The notes under the pieces were generated by a model. That model had not been told where the DNA came from. It ran no database searches and saw only the letters and a program-made list of their open reading frames with translations. From NCBI GenBank assembly GCA_016713135.1, contig JADJPR010000002.1, positions 124,001 through 188,000 on the forward strand: a stretch of 64,000 bases of DNA, written 5' to 3'. Source of the stretch: Rhodanobacteraceae bacterium. Its GTDB lineage: Bacteria; Pseudomonadota; Gammaproteobacteria; Xanthomonadales; SZUA-5. Position 1 is the stretch's first letter; the number at the start of each line of letters is the position of its first letter. Positions 9,634 through 19,337 of this stretch are shown here, in pieces. A program made the position numbers and the translations under genes.

Positions 9634-9852
9634 ACCGGACGCAGAGGACACAGAGGAAAAGCAGAGAGAACACGGAGAGAGCGAGGGTTGGGGTTGACCG
9701 AGGCACGGGCCCGGAGATGGCGAATGCTTCCGTGCCCAGCGTCGCACTGAACACCCGTCTGACACATCGGGGACGTGCCTCGTTGCACTCGATTCAGCGT
9801 TTCCTCTGCGTTCTCTCTGCTTCTTCTCTGTGCCCTCTGCGTCCTGCTTTTC
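9634..9852. repeat. long inverted repeat built on CGCAGAGGACACAGAGG-like words (R3)
   Basis: The left arm (about 9634-9682) is purine-rich, with repeated GCAGAG and CACAGAG words. The right arm (about 9799-9852) is its approximate reverse complement (CTCTGCG, TTCTCTCTGC, CTCTGTGCC, CTCTGCGTCC). The loop is about 115 bases. The element occupies most of the 347-bp gap between rpe and the response regulator. Apart from it I see nothing in that gap. Confidence 0.8.
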
Positions 9853-9969
9853 GGTACCCGATCCTGCGCAGGTCAGCATCGGGCAAATCGGGGACAAGCG
9901 ACGGCCGATGCTTGCCGGGAGCGGCGTGGCCGCCTACCGTTCGCGCCGACTCCACCTGCCACGAGCCCC

Positions 9970-10659
9970 ATGGCCCGCCAGATTGCCATCGTCGAAGATG
10001 AACCCGCCATCCGCGCGAATTATGCCGATGCGCTGAAGCGTTACGGCTACGATGTGCAGACCTTCGCCTCGCGCCCGCAGGCGTCGAGTGCGTTCGCCCT
10101 GCGCATGCCGGACCTGGTGCTGATCGACATCGGTCTGGGTGACGAGCCCGAAGGTGGCTTCGAACTGTGCCGCGAACTGCGCCAGCGCTCGACCGCGCTG
10201 CCGATCATCTTCCTGACCGCGCGCGATGCCGACCTCGACATCATCTCCGGCCTGCGCCTGGGCGCGGACGACTACCTGACCAAGGACATCAGCCTGCAGC
10301 ATCTGCTGGCGCGGATCGTCTCGCTGTTCCGCCGGGTCGAGGCGTTGAGCCAGCCGGCCGGCAAGGACCAGTTGCTGGAACACGGGCACCTCAAGCTCGA
10401 GGGCGACCGCATGCGCGCCACCTGGAAGGACATCGAGGTGCCGCTGACGGTGACCGAGTTCTGGATCGTGCACGCGATGGCGCGCTATCCGGGCCACGTG
10501 AAGAACCGCGACCAGCTGATGAGCGCAGCGCAGGTGGTGGTCGACGAGGCCACCATCACCAGCCACATCAAGCGCATCCGCAAGAAGTTCGTGGCGGTCG
10601 ACCGTGAGTTCGATTCGGTCGACACGGTGCACGGTGTCGGCTACCGCTGGAAGGCGTAG
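9970..10659 (+). CDS. OmpR/PhoB-family response regulator resembling PdsR
   Basis: The 229-residue protein has a receiver domain (IAIVEDEPAIRANYADAL, acidic residues near 9-10; phospho-acceptor Asp in LVLIDIGLGDEPEGG; conserved Lys in DDYLTKD) and a C-terminal winged-helix DNA-binding domain ending DTVHGVGYRWKA. The receiver is very like the response regulator of the proteobacterial dedicated sortase system (PdsR), especially IGLGDEPEGGFELCRELR and the spacing to FLTARDADLD. No histidine kinase, sortase or LPXTG protein is adjacent, so its partner must lie elsewhere. The ATG at 9970 was chosen because the receiver fold begins right after it, although the frame is open further upstream through repeat R3. 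Confidence 0.9.
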   Translation: MARQIAIVEDEPAIRANYADALKRYGYDVQTFASRPQASSAFALRMPDLVLIDIGLGDEPEGGFELCRELRQRSTALPIIFLTARDADLDIISGLRLGADDYLTKDISLQHLLARIVSLFRRVEALSQPAGKDQLLEHGHLKLEGDRMRATWKDIEVPLTVTEFWIVHAMARYPGHVKNRDQLMSAAQVVVDEATITSHIKRIRKKFVAVDREFDSVDTVHGVGYRWKA

Positions 10660-10749
10660 GCCGGAGTGGCGCACGGCGCCTCTCCGGCGCTCTTCCCGCG
10701 GTCCCTGCGCTGAATCGCTGCCTGCGCCGGCGCGAGCCCGTACCGCGCC

Positions 10750-11670
10750 TCAGTTGCCCGCCGGCAGGAACCTGAACTCGAAGGCCACCGCCTCCTTGCC
10801 TGGGTCGGCCACCTCGAAGACCAGCGGTGCGGTCGCGCCAGCCGGAAACCCGCGCTCGATGCTGCTCGCCTCGGCGAGGTATTCGGCCGGCTGGAACCGA
10901 CGCTGGGCGATGGCACGCTCGCCCAGGTCAGACAGGGTCACTTCGACCACCGGGAAGCGCTGGGTGAATCCGGCATCGTTCACCATGCTCGCGCTGATCA
11001 TCAATGCGCGCGGCGCATCCGGGTGCGGGCGCACCTCGCGACTGACCAGGCGGATCGCATCCACCGCGCTGCGCATCGGCAGGCGACAGTTGAAGCGGTC
11101 GCACACCTGGTCCAGCCAGGGCCGCACGCGTTCATCCTCGAGCAGGCGCTCGCGCTCCGCATATCCGACCTGACCAGTCAGCACCAGCGCCAGCAGGATA
11201 CTCCCGAGCCACCAGCCGCCATTGCTGGGCGTACGCGCCGCGGCCGCGCGCCGGCTGGCACCTTCGATGCGCGGCGCAGCGCGCAACTCAGGCGCGACCG
11301 GCTGGCGCGTGGCGGTACCTCGACCACGATCGGCGCGCTCGGCGGCGATCCATTCCCCCGGCAAGCGCGGCTCGCGCCGACCACCGCCGACCCCGGGCAG
11401 AGGCGGCGTCGGGTCCTCATGCGCGCCCGCGAACAGCGCCGGCTGGCGCGGCGCCGGACGCATCGCCGGGATATTCAGCACCACCGGCGTCGGGCTGGAT
11501 TCCTCGTGCGGCAACTCCTGGAACGGCCCCTCAGGCAGGCGCTCGGTCAGGCGTTCGAGCCCGTCGAACACACTGCCGCAATGCCCGCAGCGGAACTGCC
11601 CCCGCGCACGCGCCAAGGCCTCCGCCTGCAGGCGGTAAACGGTCAAGCAGCGGTCGCATTGGGTGTACAT
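10750..11670 (-). CDS. zinc-ribbon and DUF3426 domain membrane protein
   Basis: The 306-residue protein opens with an MJ0042-type zinc ribbon (MYTQCDRCLTVYRL followed by QFRCGHCGSVFDG; cysteines near 5, 8, 28 and 31). A low-complexity Pro/Arg-rich linker follows, then one transmembrane helix (WWLGSILLALVLTGQVGY) and a C-terminal DUF3426 domain (DQVCDRFNCRLP to the end). This is the standard architecture of a widespread proteobacterial family of unknown function, often found near prmA or fis. Here it lies next to the phosphate operon instead. I placed the start at the ATG at 11670, directly before the ribbon. Upstream codons belong to repeat DNA. Confidence 0.88.
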   Translation of the reverse strand: MYTQCDRCLTVYRLQAEALARARGQFRCGHCGSVFDGLERLTERLPEGPFQELPHEESSPTPVVLNIPAMRPAPRQPALFAGAHEDPTPPLPGVGGGRREPRLPGEWIAAERADRGRGTATRQPVAPELRAAPRIEGASRRAAAARTPSNGGWWLGSILLALVLTGQVGYAERERLLEDERVRPWLDQVCDRFNCRLPMRSAVDAIRLVSREVRPHPDAPRALMISASMVNDAGFTQRFPVVEVTLSDLGERAIAQRRFQPAEYLAEASSIERGFPAGATAPLVFEVADPGKEAVAFEFRFLPAGN

Positions 11671-11729
11671 GGGGACGGAGCATAGCGGCCAGATGTGGGT
11701 CCGCGGCTCCATTGCGCATCGCTTCCGCG

Positions 11730-12000
11730 TTGTGGTTTCGGGTTGTGAGTTCTGGGTTGTGGGCCGGTATGCCGATGGCCTGCGGGAGCGGACTCTGTCC
11801 GCGATCCTGTCCAGCGGCCGCAGGAAAGATCGCCGACGGAGTCGGCTCCCACAGGTGTCGCAGCGGGAGCTTCACTGCCCACAATCCACAACTCGGAACC
11901 TACAACCCGCGGTTCAGAGATCGCCGACGGAGTCGGCTCCCACAGGTATGGGAACGCGAGCCTCGCTGCCCACAACCCACAACCCACAACCCAGAACCCG
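11730..12000. repeat. GGTTGTG-word inverted repeat with nested REP palindromes (R4)
   Basis: The left arm (11730-11764) repeats GGGTTGTG. Two right arms follow (about 11877-11910 and 11968-11999), repeating CCACAACCC. Between them lie three REP-like palindromes: 11781-11807 (GAGCGGACTCTGTCCGCGATC), 11828-11855 and 11919-11946, the last two sharing GATCGCCGACGGAGTCGGCT followed by CCCAC. The second and third are direct copies in the same orientation, suggesting local duplication. The element fills the gap between the DUF3426 gene and phoU. Confidence 0.85.
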
Positions 12001-12006
12001 CGCTTC

Positions 12007-12723
12007 CTAGCTCCTGGGAGAGAGCGCTTCCCGCTCGATTTGCTCCAGCGTCGCGTGGCGTACATCGGTCCCGCGCACGATGTAGACCAGGTGCTCGGCG
12101 ATGTTCGCTGCGTGGTCGGCCACGCGGTCCACCGCGCGGGTGATCGACAGCATGTCGAGCAGCGCCGGCACATCGCCAGGCTGCGCCGACATGCGCTGCA
12201 CCACCTCGTTGCTGGTGACCGAGGTGTCGCGCGCGAAGTCGCGGTTGTTGCGCAGCACGCCGACGGCCGCCTCCAGGTCGCTGCGCACGAAGGCATCCAG
12301 TGCGCCGCGCAGCATCTGCCGCGCGCGCTCGGCCAGGCGCTCGATGTCGCCAACCCAGCCGCCCTCGGTCACCCCGCCGTCGCGCACCTTGACCGTCAGG
12401 CGCGCGATCTTGCGCGCCTTGTCGCCGATGCGCTCCAGTTCCGACACGATCTTGCTGACGCCGAGCACCATGCGCAGATCGCTCGCCGCCGGCTGACGCT
12501 TGGCGATCAAGTGGGCGCAGGCATCGTCGATGCGCACTTCCAGCGCATTCACCGACGCATCTTTCGCAACCACGTCCTCGGCCAGCATGGTGCGCCCGGT
12601 GGCCAGGGCCTCGACTGCGCGGCGGAACTGCTCATCGACCAGCCCTGCCATCTCGACCACGCGCGAACGCAGCGCGGTCAGGTCGGCATCGAATTGCTTG
12701 GATTGGTGTTCGGTGGGGTTCAT
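12007..12723 (-). CDS. phoU: phosphate signalling protein PhoU
   Basis: PhoU links the Pst transporter to the PhoR/PhoB two-component system and represses the Pho regulon when phosphate is ample. The 238-residue, all-helical product shows both PhoU repeats. The conserved acidic/hydrophobic segments read FDADLTALRSRVVEMAGLVD in the first half and ITRAVDRVADHAANIAEHLV in the second, each with the metal-cluster E/DxxxD pattern (SELERIGDKARKIA and RVADHAANIAE). It is the last gene of the pst operon. It is separated from pstB by repeat R5 instead of the few bases usual elsewhere. Confidence 0.97.
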   Translation of the reverse strand: MNPTEHQSKQFDADLTALRSRVVEMAGLVDEQFRRAVEALATGRTMLAEDVVAKDASVNALEVRIDDACAHLIAKRQPAASDLRMVLGVSKIVSELERIGDKARKIARLTVKVRDGGVTEGGWVGDIERLAERARQMLRGALDAFVRSDLEAAVGVLRNNRDFARDTSVTSNEVVQRMSAQPGDVPALLDMLSITRAVDRVADHAANIAEHLVYIVRGTDVRHATLEQIEREALSPRS

Positions 12724-12780
12724 CGCATTACTCCGCTCGCCCGCGACACGAACGCCGGGCCGACATCAGGAAGAGCAATA

Positions 12781-12883
12781 GTCCGCAAAGGACGCAAGGG
12801 ACGCAAAGAAAAGCGATTGGCACCGCGCGACGGCAGCCCGCCCTCCTCTGCTCTCCTTTGCGTCCTTTGCGTCCTTTGCGGAC
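12781..12883. repeat. iterated-word inverted repeat, CAAAGGACG family (R5)
   Basis: The left arm (12781-12812) begins GTCCGCAAAGGACGCAAGGG. The right arm (12852-12883) ends CGTCCTTTGCGGAC. The words are the same as in R1, R9 and R18. The loop is about 40 bases. It lies inside the pst operon, between pstB and phoU. Confidence 0.88.
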
Positions 12884-12900
12884 AAGAAAACAGCGTCATT

Positions 12901-13698
12901 TCAACCGAAGCGCCCCGTGATGTAATCCTCGGTCTGCTTCTTGCGCGGACGGAAGAACACATCGTCGGTCCAGCCGAACTCGATCAAATCGCCGAGGTAC
13001 ATGTACGCGGTGAAGTCTGACACGCGCGCGGCCTGCTGCATGTTGTGGGTGACGATCAGGATGGTGACCTTCTCGCGCAGCTCGTGGATCAGTTCCTCGA
13101 TGCTGCCGGTGGCGATCGGGTCGAGCGCGCTGGTGGGCTCGTCGAACAGCAGCAGTTCCGGGTCGCAGGCGAGCGCGCGGGCGATGCACAAACGCTGCTG
13201 CTGGCCGCCGGACAGGGTCGTGCCCAGCTCATCCAGCCGGTCCTTGACCTCGTTCCACAGCGCGGCGCCCTTGAGCGCTTCCTCGACGCGGTCCATCAGC
13301 ACGGTGCGGCGCTTCTCGCCGCGGATGCGCAGGCCATAGGCGACGTTCTCGAAGATCGACTTCGGGAAGGGATTGGGCTTCTGGAACACCATCGCCAGGC
13401 GCATGCGGACCTCGATCGGGTCGACCTCGCGCGCCAGCAGGTTGACGTCATCCGGGTGCAGCCGGATCTCGCCCTCGTAGCGGGTGCCCGGATACAGATC
13501 GTGCATGCGGTTGAAGCAGCGCAGGAAGGTGCTCTTGCCGCAGCCGGAGGGGCCGATCAGCGCGGTGACCTTCTTGTCGTAGATCGGCAGGTTGATGCCC
13601 TTCAGCGCCTGCTTCTGGCCATAGTAGAAATTGAGGTCGCGCGCCTCGGCTTTCTTCGCCAGGGTGGCCAGGTCGGGCTTTTTCGGCTCGTCGTTCAT
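12901..13698 (-). CDS. pstB: phosphate ABC transporter ATP-binding protein
   Basis: PstB is the ATPase of the high-affinity phosphate importer. The 265-residue product has Walker A (IGPSGCGKST), the Q-loop (MVFQKPNPFPKSI, a PstB hallmark), the ABC signature (TLSGGQQQRLCIARAL), Walker B (ELLLFDEPTSALDP) and the H-loop (ILIVTHNMQQAARVSD). Its length is usual. The ATG at 13698 precedes a short charged leader (MNDEPKKPDLATLAKKAEA). The upstream region is corrupted by a 90-base G run, so the true spacing to pstA and the ribosome-binding site cannot be judged. Confidence 0.98.
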   Translation of the reverse strand: MNDEPKKPDLATLAKKAEARDLNFYYGQKQALKGINLPIYDKKVTALIGPSGCGKSTFLRCFNRMHDLYPGTRYEGEIRLHPDDVNLLAREVDPIEVRMRLAMVFQKPNPFPKSIFENVAYGLRIRGEKRRTVLMDRVEEALKGAALWNEVKDRLDELGTTLSGGQQQRLCIARALACDPELLLFDEPTSALDPIATGSIEELIHELREKVTILIVTHNMQQAARVSDFTAYMYLGDLIEFGWTDDVFFRPRKKQTEDYITGRFG

Positions 13699-13713
13699 CG
13701 GGGAGTGGGTTGG

Positions 13714-13807
<94 letters not shown>

Positions 13808-13824
13808 GCGCTCCGCCATCGCCA

Positions 13825-14745
13825 TCACCAGTTCAGATTGCGGCGCAGGCGATAGCGCAGCCAGATCGCGATCGCGTTCATCAGCAGGGTCATCACCACC
13901 AGCACCAGCGCTGCGGCCGAGGCATTCGCCTGGAAGGCCTCCTCGGGACGACTGGTCCAGCCGAAGATCTGGATCGGCATCGCGGTGAAGGGCGAGGCCA
14001 GCCAGTCGAAGCTCAGCCAGGGGAAGCTGGCGGTCACCGGCGGCGGCGGCAGGAAGGCGATGAAGCTGACCGCGCCGATGGTGACGATCGGCGCGGTCTC
14101 GCCGATCGCGCGTGACAGGCCGATGATCACGCCGGTCAGGATGCCCGGCAGCGAGTACGGCAGGACATGGTGCTGCACCATCTGCCAGCGCGTCGCGCCG
14201 AGCGCGTAGGCCGCCTCGCGGATGGCGCCCGGCACGGCGCGGATCGCCTCGCGGGTGGCGACGATCACCACCGGGAGGATCAGCAGCGCCAGCGTCAGGC
14301 CAGCCGTCAGTACGCTGGCACCCAGGCCAAAGGTGTGCACGAACAGCCCCAGCGCGAGCAGGCCGTACACGATCGACGGCACGCCGGCGAGATTGTTGAT
14401 GTTGATCTCGATCAGCGCGGTCAGCTTGTTGCGCGGCGCGTACTCTTCGAGATAGATGCCGGCCGCGACCCCGAGCGGCACCGCGAACAGCGCGGTGACG
14501 ACCATCACCGCAAAGCTGCCCACCCAGGCCGCCAGGATGCCGGCGCGCTCGGCGCGGCGCGAGGCGAACTGGGTGAAGAAATCGCCGTTGAGACGCTGCC
14601 AGCCGTCGCCGACCATGTCGATGAACAAGGCAACGAAGGTGCAGGCGGCGAACATCAGCGCGGCCACGCCGAGGGCAACGAACAGCACGTCGCGGCGTTT
14701 GGCGCTGGCAATGGTCTGGCGCAGTGCAGGAGCGACCGAGGACAT
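13825..14745 (-). CDS. pstA: phosphate ABC transporter permease PstA
   Basis: This is one of the two membrane subunits of the Pst importer. The 306-residue product has six predicted transmembrane helices. It has the conserved segment GILAAWVGSFAVMVVTALFA, and the permease EAA loop region AVPGAIREAAYALGATRWQ. The start is the ATG at 14745. It sits one base after the pstC stop and has GAGGAGT six bases upstream. A GTG at 14760 in the same frame lies inside pstC and is less likely. The downstream gap to pstB contains the poly-G run. Confidence 0.96.
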   Translation of the reverse strand: MSSVAPALRQTIASAKRRDVLFVALGVAALMFAACTFVALFIDMVGDGWQRLNGDFFTQFASRRAERAGILAAWVGSFAVMVVTALFAVPLGVAAGIYLEEYAPRNKLTALIEININNLAGVPSIVYGLLALGLFVHTFGLGASVLTAGLTLALLILPVVIVATREAIRAVPGAIREAAYALGATRWQMVQHHVLPYSLPGILTGVIIGLSRAIGETAPIVTIGAVSFIAFLPPPPVTASFPWLSFDWLASPFTAMPIQIFGWTSRPEEAFQANASAAALVLVVMTLLMNAIAIWLRYRLRRNLNW

Positions 14746-14746
14746 G

Positions 14747-15676
14747 TCAGTACTCCTCACGGAAGCGGCGGCGCAGCCAGAAGCCGAGCAGGTTGAACAC
14801 CAGCGTGAGCACGAACAAGGTCAGGCCGGCGGCGAAGATCGTCAGGTAGCCGGTGCTGCCATGCGGCAGATCGCCCTTGGCCACCTGCACGATGTAGGCG
14901 GTGATGGTGGCCGCCTGGTCGGTCGGGTTGAAGGTGAAGTTGGGCTGCATGCCCGCGGCCACGGCGACGATCATGGTCTCGCCCACCGCGCGCGAGATGC
15001 CGAGGATGTAGGCGGCGGCCAGGCCCGAGAACGCCGCCGGCACCACCACGTGCAGCGCCACCTGCAGGCGCGTCGCGCCCATTGCGTAAGCGCCCTCGCG
15101 CAGCGACATCGGCACCGCGCGCATCGCGTCCTCGCTGATCGACGAGATGTAGGGCACGATCATCACGCCCATCACCAGGCCCGCGGAAAGCAGGTTGAAG
15201 CCGGGCAGCCACGGGATGAAGTTCTTGAGCAACGGGGTGACGAAGAACAGCGCGAAGTAGCCGAACACGATGGTCGGGATGCCCGCCAGCAGTTCCAGCA
15301 CCGGCTTGGCAACCTCGCGCACGCGGCTGCTGGCGAATTCCGACAGGTAGATCGCCAGCACGGTGCCGACCGGGATGGCCACCGAGAGCGCGATGGCCGA
15401 ACTGGTCAGGGTGCCCGACAGCAGCACCCAGATGCCGAAGTGCGGATCCGAAAACAGCGGGGTCCACTGGCCGTCGGTGAAGAAATCGACGATCGACACC
15501 CGGCTGAAGAAGGCAATCGACTCCTTCAGCAGGATGAACACGATACCGATGGTGGTCGCCACCGCCACCAGCGCCGCGCCGAGCAGCACAGCCTCGATGA
15601 AACGCTCGCGCAGATGGCGCGAGCGGCGGTGGGCAAGGCGGCCTGCGGCAGCGGGTGGGGCCTGGGTGGCGGTCAT
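14747..15676 (-). CDS. pstC: phosphate ABC transporter permease PstC
   Basis: This is the second membrane subunit of the Pst importer. The 309-residue product has a basic cytoplasmic leader (RLAHRRSRHLRERFIEA), six transmembrane helices, and the EAA loop segment AVPMSLREGAYAMGATRLQ followed by VALHVVVPAAFSGLAAAY. The order pstS-pstC-pstA-pstB-phoU is canonical. One base separates its stop from the pstA start, indicating translational coupling. Confidence 0.97.
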   Translation of the reverse strand: MTATQAPPAAAGRLAHRRSRHLRERFIEAVLLGAALVAVATTIGIVFILLKESIAFFSRVSIVDFFTDGQWTPLFSDPHFGIWVLLSGTLTSSAIALSVAIPVGTVLAIYLSEFASSRVREVAKPVLELLAGIPTIVFGYFALFFVTPLLKNFIPWLPGFNLLSAGLVMGVMIVPYISSISEDAMRAVPMSLREGAYAMGATRLQVALHVVVPAAFSGLAAAYILGISRAVGETMIVAVAAGMQPNFTFNPTDQAATITAYIVQVAKGDLPHGSTGYLTIFAAGLTLFVLTLVFNLLGFWLRRRFREEY

Positions 15677-15756
15677 GGGATCGTCGTGTGCGCAGAAGGA
15701 CAGTCGTTTCCCCGCCCGCAGGCGAGCGGGGGAACGGCGAGTCTACGCGGGCCGGA

Positions 15757-16812
<1,056 letters not shown>

Positions 16813-16858
16813 GGCGGGCACTCGTTCGATGGAAGTCGCGGAAGTCTGTGGCGGAAAC

Positions 16859-16876
16859 ATGACATTGATATGACAC
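16859..16876 (-). promoter_or_regulatory. Pho box upstream of pstS
   Basis: On the minus strand this reads GTGTCAT, ATCA, ATGTCAT: two 7-bp direct half-sites with 11-bp periodicity, each one or two bases from the PhoB consensus CTGTCAT. It ends 46 bp before the pstS start, the right place for PhoB activation of the operon. Confidence 0.75.
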
Positions 16877-16929
16877 TCCCGACGCAAAGGACCGCACGGC
16901 AGCGGTTTCATGTCGCCGGAGTGTCGTCA

Positions 16930-16947
16930 CTGTCATTCATGTGCAAC
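16930..16947 (+). promoter_or_regulatory. possible second, weaker Pho box facing the porin gene
   Basis: The plus strand reads CTGTCAT, TCAT, GTGCAAC. The first half-site is perfect and the second matches four of seven positions. It lies 46 bp before the porin start, mirroring the pstS site, so shared PhoB control is plausible but only half supported. Confidence 0.4.
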
Positions 16948-16992
16948 ATTAAATACACCTGTTTGTCACCATTCCGTCGCGAGAGTGAAACA

Positions 16993-18072
16993 ATGCGCCC
17001 AAGCACCCGCCTGCTGCTGCCCCTCGCCCTGATGCTCGCCACCGCCAGGGGCGCATCGGCATCCGACTGGCAATGGGCCCTGGGCGGCAACATTCAATAC
17101 GACTGGTTGCGTACCGACGAGAACGACCAGTCGACGCCATTGTCGAACGCACGCCGGACGCGCTTCTCGCTGGGAGCAAAGGCACCCGCAGGCGTCGATG
17201 CCAAAGTCGAGTTCGATGTGCACACGAACACCTGGACCGATGCCTGGCTGCGCTGGCGTGGCGAGGGACACGCGGTGCGCCTTGGCCAGTACAAGCAACC
17301 GATGTTTCTGGATGAACTGACCAGCGACCGCTACACCATGTTCATGGAGCAGGGCTTGCCCGGCAGCTTCGCGCTGGCGCGCCGCCTTGGCGTCGAGTAC
17401 ACCTATGCCACTGCGCACTGGCGTCTGAGCCTTAGCGGCTACGACGGCAATCTGCGCGGACTGCAGAAGGGCGCCGGAGCGGTCGGCCGGGTGGTGTGGA
17501 CGCCCTGGGCGCAGCCCGGCAACCTGCTGCACCTGGCGCTGTCGGCCGGCAGCGAGAGCCCGGAGGGCGATCTGGCCCGCTTCTCCTCGCGCGTGGAGCA
17601 GAGCGGCATCGGCCGCACGCGCCTCGATACCGGCAGCCTGGCCGGGGTCGACCGCATCCGCCGCACCGGCCTGGAGGCGCTATGGATCCACGGCCCGTTC
17701 ACGGTCCAGGGCGAATACCTGCGCGCCGATCTGTCGCGCCGCAGCGCGAGCGATGCCGCGCTCGGCGGCTGGTACGCACAACTGGGCTGGTTCCTGAGCG
17801 GCGACCACACTGCCTACAAGGATGGCGCGATCGACATCCCCGACCTCGGCGAAGACGGGCGCGCGGTGGAGATCGCCGCGCGCATCAGCGAACTCGACCT
17901 GGACGATGGCAGCGTGCGCGGCGGCGACACCCGCAACTACACCCTGGGCGCCAACTGGTACCTCGGCAAGCACGTGCGCCTGGCGGCCAACTATGTGCAC
18001 GTCGACGGCGAGCGTCGCGGCGTGGACGTGCAGCCGGATGTGCTCGAGGCCAGGGTGATGCTGACGTTCTGA
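16993..18072 (+). CDS. phosphate-selective porin (OprO/OprP-like)
   Basis: The 359-residue product has a Sec signal peptide (LLLPLALMLATARGASA) followed by a mature outer-membrane beta-barrel rich in alternating aromatic and charged strands. It ends in a typical C-terminal strand (EARVMLTF, terminal Phe). The segments VRLGQYKQPMFLDELTSDR and FMEQGLPGSFALARRLG match the Porin_O_P family, whose members let phosphate or polyphosphate cross the outer membrane. It is transcribed divergently from pstS across a region with Pho-box sequences, which supports a role in phosphate uptake. The ATG at 16993 was chosen because the signal peptide starts there. The open frame upstream is not coding. Confidence 0.9.
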   Translation: MRPSTRLLLPLALMLATARGASASDWQWALGGNIQYDWLRTDENDQSTPLSNARRTRFSLGAKAPAGVDAKVEFDVHTNTWTDAWLRWRGEGHAVRLGQYKQPMFLDELTSDRYTMFMEQGLPGSFALARRLGVEYTYATAHWRLSLSGYDGNLRGLQKGAGAVGRVVWTPWAQPGNLLHLALSAGSESPEGDLARFSSRVEQSGIGRTRLDTGSLAGVDRIRRTGLEALWIHGPFTVQGEYLRADLSRRSASDAALGGWYAQLGWFLSGDHTAYKDGAIDIPDLGEDGRAVEIAARISELDLDDGSVRGGDTRNYTLGANWYLGKHVRLAANYVHVDGERRGVDVQPDVLEARVMLTF

Positions 18073-18076
18073 GCAG

Positions 18077-18177
18077 AGGGTTGTGGGTTGTGGGTTGTGG
18101 GCAGCAGGGCGGTCGAGTTCGGGCATGTCAGCGGTGCTTTTGCCGCCCACAACCCAGAACCCAGAACCCACAACCCT
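18077..18177. repeat. GGTTGTG-word inverted repeat (R6)
   Basis: The left arm (18077-18105) is three tandem copies of GGGTTGT. The right arm (18142-18177) repeats CCCACAAC and CCCAGAA. The loop is about 36 bases. It lies between the porin and proB. Confidence 0.88.
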
Positions 18178-18242
18178 CCGTGGTGTGCAAACTCCACGCC
18201 GCCACCCCCTAGACTCGCCGGTCCCCGCAACTCCCCGGCCCC

Positions 18243-19337
18243 ATGCGCGTCGTCGTCAAGATCGGCACTTCCACCGCCACCGAGCAGGGCCGGCTGTCGC
18301 CGCCGCGACTGCTCGATTACGCCAAGGCGCTGGCACGCCTGACGTCGGCGGGACATGAGATCGCCTGGGTGAGCTCGGGTGCCGTGGCGGCCGGGCGCGA
18401 GGCGCTCGGGATCGCGCCAGATGCACGTCATGTCGCGGCCAAGCAGATGCTCGCCTCGGTGGGTCAGCCGCGGCTGATGGCGCTGTATGGCGAGCTTTGC
18501 GGCTATTACGGACAGCGCGTGGCCCAGGTGCTGCTGACCCGCTGGGACCTGGAGCGGCGGCGGAGCTACCTGAACGCGCGGCGCACCTTCGAGGAGTTGT
18601 TCGCCCACCGCGTGCTGCCGGTGGTCAACGAGAACGACACCGTGGCCACCGATGAGATCCGCGTCGGCGACAACGACCAGCTCTCCGCGCTGGTGGCCAA
18701 CCTGGTCGACGCGCGGCTGCTGGTGCTGCTGACCGACCAGGAAGGCCTGTTCGATGCCGATCCGCGGCACAACCCGGACGCGACCCTGGTGCGCCGGGTC
18801 GACACGCCCGAGATTCCCGAAGCACTGTGGCAGGCAGCCGGCGGCAAGGCCGGCATGCTCGGTACCGGCGGCATGCTGACCAAGCTGCGCGCAGCCGACA
18901 TCGCCCGCCGCGGCGGCACCGAGGTGGTGATCGCCAGCGGCGCGGACCCGGCGGTGATCGCGCAACTGATCGATGGCGTCGAAGTCGGCACCCGGTTTAC
19001 TGCGCTGACGCCGCCGCGCGAGGCGCGCAAGCGCTACATCCTGAGCGGGCTGCGCACCGGCACCGGGGTTGGCATCGATGGCGGCGCGGAACAAGCGCTG
19101 GTCCAGGGCAAGAGCCTGCTCGGCGTCGGCGTGAAGAGCGTCAGCGGCGAGTTCGACCGCGGCGACACCGTCACCGTGCATGCCGCCGACGGCCGCGCGC
19201 TGGCACGCGGCATCGCCAATTACGGCGCGGCCGAACTCAAGCGCATCGCCGGCAAGCGCTCGAGCGAAGTCGAGGCCATCCTCGGCTACGACTTCGGTCC
19301 CGAATTCATCCATCGCGACGACTTGGTGATGCTGTGA
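18243..19337 (+). CDS. proB: glutamate 5-kinase
   Basis: The enzyme phosphorylates glutamate to gamma-glutamyl phosphate, the first step of proline synthesis. The 364-residue product has the amino-acid-kinase domain (MRVVVKIGTSTATEQGRLSP; WVSSGAVAAGREALG; VVNENDTVATDEIRVGDNDQ; ARLLVLLTDQEGLFDADPRH) and a C-terminal PUA domain (about 270-360). This is the full-length form known to be feedback-inhibited by proline. The ATG at 18243 is the first in frame. The stop overlaps the proA start (GTGA). Confidence 0.98.
   Translation: MRVVVKIGTSTATEQGRLSPPRLLDYAKALARLTSAGHEIAWVSSGAVAAGREALGIAPDARHVAAKQMLASVGQPRLMALYGELCGYYGQRVAQVLLTRWDLERRRSYLNARRTFEELFAHRVLPVVNENDTVATDEIRVGDNDQLSALVANLVDARLLVLLTDQEGLFDADPRHNPDATLVRRVDTPEIPEALWQAAGGKAGMLGTGGMLTKLRAADIARRGGTEVVIASGADPAVIAQLIDGVEVGTRFTALTPPREARKRYILSGLRTGTGVGIDGGAEQALVQGKSLLGVGVKSVSGEFDRGDTVTVHAADGRALARGIANYGAAELKRIAGKRSSEVEAILGYDFGPEFIHRDDLVML

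Noticed and set aside
11730..12000. Word repeats considered as a CRISPR array
   Set aside because: Units are 7-10 bases, tandem with no spacers of constant length, arranged as two complementary arms. No cas gene is near.
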